NCBI GenBank assembly: GCA_029948255.1
Contig: JALIZF010001575.1
Location: 62,001 to 126,000, forward strand
DNA from: Telmatactis stephensoni
Taxonomy: Eukaryota > Cnidaria > Anthozoa > Actiniaria > Isophelliidae
DNA: 64,000 bases
Direction: 5' to 3'
Under the pieces are notes generated by a model. That model worked only from the letters and a program-made list of their open reading frames with translations, did not search any database and was not told the origin of the DNA. Positions within the stretch are counted from its first letter, which is position 1. Each line of letters starts with the position of its first letter. Made by a program: the position numbers and the translations under genes. Shown here one piece after another: positions 57,868-64,000 of the stretch.

Positions 57868-60800
57868 TTAATGAAGATAACAACGTATTGTGTCGTCTTT
57901 AGGAGGAATAATAGTGACGTCAGAAGTAGTACACGGCGATGATGCAGTTTCTTTGCACTCTTTATTGTCCTTCAAGCAGTAAAATTCGTCGCATTTACCT
58001 GTAGACATAAATCAACATGATTACCCAAACTATACCAAAATAATAAGTAGGCATTATTAGAGACTTGCAATAAATTACATGCAATAAAAATTCATAGCGC
58101 TGTCAATACAAACACTTGCTCAGTTTTACATGGGAACACCGGAATATGTTTACGTCGGTACAACTCATTCGTGTCGGTCTCTGAATCGGTCTGCAGAGTT
58201 TAGACTAGTTTAATATGTCAAGACAAACCATATCCAAAGCTATCAAGACTGGCCTGCATGAGTCCATTTGGTTGGTTGGTTGGCTAGTTGGTTGATTCCA
58301 TAAGAATAAGAGAATAGCCAATTGCAACAATATTTTTTAAAATCATTCAAAAACAAATATATTGAACATGTACAAAACTACTTTTGACAATACAGTGACT
58401 TACTCCACTGGAAATTTATAGGTTCATCACAAGGAAGAAGCGTGTGTCGTAGACGGTGGTAACGAGAAGAGTACTTTTGGTCTGTGCACTTTTGCAGCTC
58501 AAATCTTAGAGCGCGAACACAGCAAAATTTACTAACGTTCAGCACACAGGCAATTATGGTACTTGGAACTGCAGACGTGGAAATCTTCCCAAACACCAGT
58601 TGATCAGACCGGTCACGTTCATAATTGGAGCAATGGAAAAATTTAACAGACGGTGGTTGTATAAGAGAGGGACGGAAGTAAAACCTGTTTACAAAAGAAA
58701 AATAGCTTTCTTTGTACTTTGAACGCAACATATTTAATATCTATCATTTTACTTATTTTCCAATTTGATATCTATCATTTATTTTCATTCTATTGTTTAT
58801 TTTAAAAGCACGCTAAATGTTACTCGCCTGAAGTATTGGGATTCCAAAATGTCACACTGGTATGCATCAGACGTGTACAACCTAGGAAGTTTTGAACAGT
58901 CCTCACAGCTTACTGTTGATAAATTTGTATATATAAGCAAATATTTAGCGATAGAATTTATGCTTATTTGATTATTTGGGAGAAAAAATAGATATTGAAC
59001 TTGTCATTAACTCAAACACTCAGCACACAAAGGAGAAATGGTCGTCTATTCAAGCATCCTGATATCATTTCTGAGTTCTAATATACAAAATAGGAATCTC
59101 CTATGTAGAGCAATTATTGCTGAGCAAGACATTCCGCCTTTTACCTAGAGTTAACATACTTTTTATAAAAAAAACATTGTTTTGAGATAGTTCAAACAGG
59201 GGCTAGAATTCGAAGGGGTCTTGCGTGATCTGCGATTTGACTAAAATCCTTTGTGTGATCCATGAACGTAAGCCAGATTTTGCTGTAACTTCGTGAAATC
59301 GTTTTGTAAATATGCGTGATTCGTGAATTGACGTAACTGGTTGAAGCGTGATTCGTGAACGTATTTGAATTCAAGCAGTGATACTAAGGTAATCAACAAT
59401 CGTCGCGTGACGTCATCAAATGACGTCATCGGAACAGACAATTTCTATAATTTTTGCCGTGTCAAAAGATTTTTATTCAGTTCTTACATAGTATGGCTTT
59501 ATTCTTCAATGTGCACAAAGTGACGTATGCGTTTTTCATTACGTACGTTAACAGATGATTTTTTAGAGCTCTTTTTCGTCTTCTTAAGGTTGGTGCCTAC
59601 TAATGGGAAGGTAATTTTTTTGGTCAAAAACCACATGGGTATCAAAGAACCCATCATAGGGAGCTAGAATCCAAGGAAGAAATTGGGGGTCACCGTGCAT
59701 ATTAATGAGTTACACGCCATCAAATGTTGCAAAATCTGCCTATTCTAGAGGCCCAAAGAAAAAATCATAAATACCCCATATTTTGGAAAAATGTCAAACT
59801 TTTTTTACTAAAACGTTTACAACACAATTCTCTTACTTGTCAATGCCATACGAAATATGAAACAACAGAATAACAATTTTTTTCAATGACTTTTTACTAG
59901 TTTTAGACCTGTTTTGGTTCATGACCGCCAAATGACAAGTCCAATTTTTGCAATCAAGTTTCAATTTTAAATTCATAAAAGTACTTTAAAATAGTAGGTT
60001 AATCTCCACTTTACAATTTACAGAAATAAGAAATAGGGGTATCCGTGCGATTTAGAAAGTTATTTGCCGATAAACGCGCGAAAACTGATCAGAATTCGCG
60101 AAAATGATCAAAAATTCCCTAGCCCTCCCCGGAAAGTAGAGCGAATTACAATGCATTGTGGGAAATTTTCAAGATGGCGGCGAAAACAGATCGTTTCTGG
60201 TAGAAATGATAGTCAAAACAGGCGTTGTAACTCAGGTTCTATTAATCAACTGTGAATTTCATTCAAATACAGGAGAGGCTAAATGGTTTTCCTTTAATTC
60301 TGTAAGTTTATTTCTTCAAAAAGTCGTAAAAAGGCCTTGCTTTTACGATTGCTTTACCGACAAAAATTCAGAGTTTTTGCATGCGCAGAAAGCAGTGCGC
60401 GCGGACAATAGTAGGCACCAACCTTAAAGACATTTTTGCTGTTAACTTCGCTATTTTACACTTTTCTAGAAAACTCATCCGTTGCTTTGTAGACCATAGT
60501 ACATAAAATATTTCGAGACAAAAATAATTACTTTAGCTGCAAACTCCTCAAAGATTATATAATTTAAAATATAGCTGTTTGCGCATGCGCACTGGAGATT
60601 TCAGATGTTCGACACTTCATAGTTTGGCTGTGTCGTAATGAACAGCTTCAATATGCTTATATTTAGTTTTAAGACTTTTACTTACAATGTTTTGACACAT
60701 TATTTTGCTTAGCTTCGGCCGACTGATAATTTGAGAAATTTGTAGCATATTTTGTTGAATTAGTTGCAATGAAAAAATATGTTTCCCGCTCTTTCGATAG

Positions 60801-61084
60801 AAATGCAAACCTTTAAAACCCAAAGAAACGGGGGCATTCCAAAAATGACATTTTCTCAAAAATTCGTAAAATCGAAGACGTGAGCTCTGGCAGCTCGCTC
60901 TTACAGCCAACATAGCAACCACGTTGCTTAGTAACGAAATATGTCCCAGTACCCTTATAATATATAGCTAGTACAAGAAAATTCAAATAAACTTGATTTC
61001 AAAACAACATTTACCATTCATTGTAATGTACACCATCAGAATGACAACAATCAACTGTGCAAGCTTGTTAGTTTGCTTCTTCAT
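57868..61084 (-). CDS. Candidate secreted cysteine-containing protein, unit 2 copy
   Basis: Exons 61015-61084 (ATG; MKKQTNKLAQLIVVILMVYI, one residue longer than unit 1), 58824-58908, 58404-58684 and 57868-57998, all in phase, giving 188 aa. Substitutions against unit 1 leave every frame open: an R-to-I change early in exon 3, F-to-L in the signal peptide, and a two-base difference in exon 4 giving PPKDD for PLKDD. Such maintenance in two copies is the main support for the gene. Intron 1 holds the piggyBac-type MITE at 59588-60423. Neighbouring elements are the same as around unit 1. Function unknown. Confidence 0.5.
59584..60427. mobile_element. piggyBac-type non-autonomous element (MITE) with TTAA target
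   Basis: 836-bp insertion (59588-60423) with perfect 15-bp TIRs GGTTGGTGCCTACTA and TAGTAGGCACCAACC, flanked by TTAA on both sides. Unit 1 has a single TTAA at 49814-49817 in otherwise identical flank. TTAA duplication is diagnostic of the piggyBac superfamily. No transposase; small open frames inside have no features. Confidence 0.9.
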
Positions 61085-61255
61085 CGCTTCTCGTCTCCTA
61101 TTCCTAAACCAATAATATTGGATTATCTTCCGTATATTCTACTTAAAACTCCAGAAGAGATGACAAACTATGAATAACACTTAAACAGTGGTCTTTACCT
61201 TCAAGTTGCTGTTGAAACTGAGAGCAGAGTCGATATGCGATCTTTAGGTAATACA

Positions 61256-62550
61256 CTATTTGAAGTGAAAGTTGAAGTACAATGGAATTATGTCATATTT
61301 ATAGACGATAATTGTTGACGACCTCCACGACGACCCCATTTACGCAGTTGGAGAAGAGACTGTTTTATATTGCCTGCAAACCTGCACATCTGCATGTCAA
61401 ACTCACCAACTCACTAAAAATGCTTTCTTTTAGAACACCGAGAGCTTGGTATTCAATAAGGGAGGAAAGAGTCGGATCCTAAAGCAACTGGACCATATAC
61501 TATTAGGCTAACTACTGGTCTACTAAGATTTGGATCGGAAGATAAAAAACCTAGTTAATCTTGTGTATGGACTGTCTATTGTTATGCAAAATTACGCTTC
61601 AAGGTTCAATTATTCAATTTTCATACACTGTACAAATTCTGATTTTCTGATTGGTCAGTTTGTACCACGTGACACGTTGTTATGATGTGCAACACGTCAC
61701 GACGTAATAATATTAACAATCAACGGTATCAATGCACAGTTAGAAAGAAAAATGTTCCTGGTGATAACTTTGAGGATTTTTCGAAAAAAGAGAAGATAAA
61801 TAAGCATACTTAAAACAAATTCAAATTTCTTTAATCAATCATAACTTTTGAACCATTTACCGGATTTACATCGGGTTTCCACTGGAATGCATCATTTTGA
61901 CCAAAGAACATTTTTGGATAATAAATAAAATCAAGTTCTTAATTTTGGCGCCAAATTTGTACGTCATTTATGACGTCACCATGACAGCCGCAAGTGAGCC
62001 ATAGAGTTTGTTAAATGTGGATTTACTCAAACCACCTTGATGACAAGTTTCGTTACAATCAGACAGTTCTACAAAAAATTGTGAATCAAGTGGGAGGAAA
62101 TCAAAGCTTTTTGACCATCGTGTTTGTTAAGTGAGCAGTCTGCTTACCGTTATTGTGCCGTGGACAATTATATATTCGCAAGGTAAGCATTTGTAGATGG
62201 AACAGTATCGGGAGTAAACAATATATTGGATTCTCAAAAAACACCACACTCTAAAGACTGTTGAATGACGTCATGCTTTACATTATTTTGAGTCTTTCAA
62301 AACTTTGTTTTGTAAAAACAGAATCATCAAAATTCTGAAAAGAAACGCTCAAATTTGTGATTACGAAGTGTTAGAAGTGTTTAAAGTGTAAAATAATATA
62401 TGTTTTTAGTTTACTGTTGCTTTTAACTGGTAATAGCCGAGGCTAGGCTTTATAGGCAACTCGCATGGTGCGTTTACTCGTGCCCAGGTGGAGTTGAGCC
62501 TGGCGTGGGATGTAGTGCATCACAAGGCATAATCGATCTTCATCTTTAAA
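61256..62550. other. 370-bp repeat copy and non-coding flank in unit 2
   Basis: 61,256-61,615 is the only unit 2 copy of the 370-bp repeat. 61,616-62,550 matches 52,245-53,200, including TTTACTCGTGCCCAGGTGG (62,473), a motif also seen at 10,205. No gene. Confidence 0.5.
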
Positions 62551-63131
62551 ATGCATCAATCACATCATAAGATGTTGCAGACCTCTGAAGAAAAGGACGT
62601 TTGTGAAGTATTTCAGATGCGCTTTCTGAAAGTTTTATCATTTCTCCATTGCTCGAAGGCCATAGAAAATGAGTTTGGGATACCTGTGGTGACACAAATG
62701 TTCAGCGTTCACTTGAGCTTAAGGAAGAGCCACCTGTTACGGCTGTTTAACTGCTCTCTGGAATTTCTTCATAAAAACCACGTATTCTTGATCGACCCAA
62801 CTGCGCATGCACAGTCCAGCGAGCAGATCAAGAACACGGGTAATATGTACCTCCTTTTAAGATGTCATCTAATTGATTTAATAAAACAAAAGCCGGAATC
62901 TATTGTTGTCATTGCCGTTTTCAAAAGTTTCTTTTGTTTAGATTCTCGGGTGGCCCACCAATTGGATGAAATCTTCCGAGAAGTGCTGGTCGCCCCCAAG
63001 AACATATTGAAGTAGATGCAATTTTTTTTGTTCATTCAGGCTACCAGCAAAGGAACCTCAAGGTAGCAAAGAGTGAACACAACACCTTGGGTTTGGAAGC
63101 TGTCATCAAACGTTTTGTTAGTACAATTTGA
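62551..63131 (+). CDS. Small plus-strand gene, two candidate exons, family unknown
   Basis: Open from ATG 62551. A donor-like G|GTAATA after 62839 (phase 1) and a strong acceptor (T-rich run then TTCATTCAG before 63040) join in phase to a last exon ending KRFVSTI, stop 63131; the product would be 126 aa. Unspliced, the frame runs to 63015 (154 aa). The sequence is mostly helical (LSFLHCSKAIENEF, SLRKSHLLRLFNCSLEFL, FLIDPTAHAQSSEQIKN); no signal or TM. A GTTGCAG acceptor-like site at 62,573-62,579 means the true 5' end could be an upstream exon. The unit 1 copy is decayed in exon 1. Family not recognised. Confidence 0.4.
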
Positions 63132-63452
63132 GCCAAAACAGAACAGACAGGTGTTTCTGACCCAGATATATATCGATAGAAATAAAAAATCCCTGCTTGT
63201 TCGGCTATCAAAGTTGTAATATTTTAAAATAACAATACAATAGAGGGATTTCATGGCAGCCATGTTTGTGGGCAAGTACAATAGAAAGGTTTTGAATAAC
63301 AAATTTTCCATTTCCTTTCTCATGGGAGAAAAGGTCTATTATTTTGACAACAAACATGATAACCGTGAAATCCCTCTATTGCCTGCTCACTAATTGGGGA
63401 ACAATATCTTAATATTCTACCCGTGCAAATCTCAGCTCACTAGTTTGTTTGG

Positions 63453-63494
<42 letters not shown>

Positions 63495-64000
63495 TCCTGA
63501 GGAGGGAAAACTGGATGATCCAGAGAAAAACAATCAAAGCAACGCAGAAAGCAAACTAACCACCCTTAAAGGTTTCACATCAAGTGATGATTTATTGCAA
63601 ACTTTCTTCTATATACATCTTCTTCATTAAAGACATGATATCATGACCTGGCTGATATAAAAGATGCCTCTCGCTGAATACTGGTTGTGTGGTTGTCATT
63701 TGTAAATAGAGCGATTTTCGTATGAGTGGGAAACTTACCGTGCTGTACCGTGACCGTGTCAGTGCCGTAATGTCTTTAAAAACATTTAAAATTCCTGCCG
63801 TAACCGTACCGTGCGGTGATCGCGCTATTTTCCCAGTCATACGAAATCGGCTCTTATTAGTATATACAGTTCGCTGATACATTATTAGTAATAAAACACT
63901 TATCACAAAAGAGCACTATAAAAACACATGTGATTATAGCTTGCTTAAAATATTAAAATGAAGTAAAAGTCATAAATATTTTGTTCTGCAGAGCAATATA
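63132..64000. other. End of window, non-coding
   Basis: Matches 53,766-54,513. Contains an expanded (GTT)n run at 63,450-63,492 and one MITE. No gene seen before the window ends. Confidence 0.5.
63709..63853. mobile_element. TA-type MITE, copy 3 of 3, with empty site in unit 1
   Basis: GAGCGATTTTCGTATGAGTG ... CAGTCATACGAAATCGGCTC. Unit 1 reads TGTAAATAATTAGT at about 54,318-54,331 without the element; unit 2 reads TGTAAATA, element, TTATTAGT. The junction fits a TA duplication with one base changed. Confidence 0.75.

Larger units (their letters stand above)
54797..64000. repeat. Tandem segmental duplication, unit 2 (runs off the window)
   Basis: Same order as unit 1: RT pseudogene, secreted-protein gene, 370-bp repeat, plus-strand gene. 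It still matches unit 1 (54,430-54,513) at the last base, so the duplication extends beyond the window. Confidence 0.9.

Overview
The window reads as nuclear DNA of an animal, most probably an anthozoan cnidarian such as a stony coral. The grounds are: AT-rich sequence; genes split by GT-AG introns; an intronless class A GPCR of the style common in corals and anemones (very short second extracellular loop, RRHxAQIxxQQ after TM5); and cnidarian-style non-LTR, DIRS-like and MITE families. The taxonomic call is inference. Gene density is low. Most of the window is repeats, palindromic MITEs and two large segmental duplications.

Layout. 0-4.9 kb: a TIR element, a polypyrimidine tract, a GPCR gene and two hairpin MITEs. 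4.9-9.4 kb: an almost perfect 2 x 2,147-bp inverted repeat around a 204-bp non-palindromic centre. Each arm carries one intronless, frame-broken Fic-domain (AMPylase) gene, and the arms are flanked by a possible 7-bp target duplication. 9.4-14.1 kb: no convincing gene. 14.1-15.4 kb: a Mutator-like non-autonomous transposon with 9-bp TSDs.

15.7-39.3 kb: two paralogous CD225/dispanin (IFITM/PRRT-like) membrane protein genes on the minus strand. They were found by joining small exons with matching phases. Copy 1 spans about 15 kb because its introns hold a DIRS-like remnant, R2-like retrotransposon pieces, nested inverted repeats and MITEs. Copy 2 spans 3.6 kb and serves as an empty-site reference. 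The duplication includes upstream DNA to about 34.2 and 43.4 kb, with long microsatellites (GTAGTG/AGT, GAACAA).

43.8-64 kb: a tandem duplication of about 10 kb (unit 1 43.83-54.51, unit 2 54.80 to the window end). Each unit carries a candidate four-exon gene for a small secreted cysteine-containing protein (minus strand), the C-terminal end of a CR1/jockey-like reverse transcriptase, and a small plus-strand gene that is open in unit 2 and decayed in unit 1. Comparing the units exposes clean insertions: a TTAA-flanked piggyBac-type MITE, a TA-flanked MITE, a TIR insertion without TSD, and a 1.7-kb Helentron-like element that splits the reverse transcriptase.

No pathway links the genes. The coherent story is structural: recent duplications plus several transposon classes, with paralogues supplying filled and empty sites. 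All identity statements are by-eye comparison of the sequence; no alignment or database search was run.
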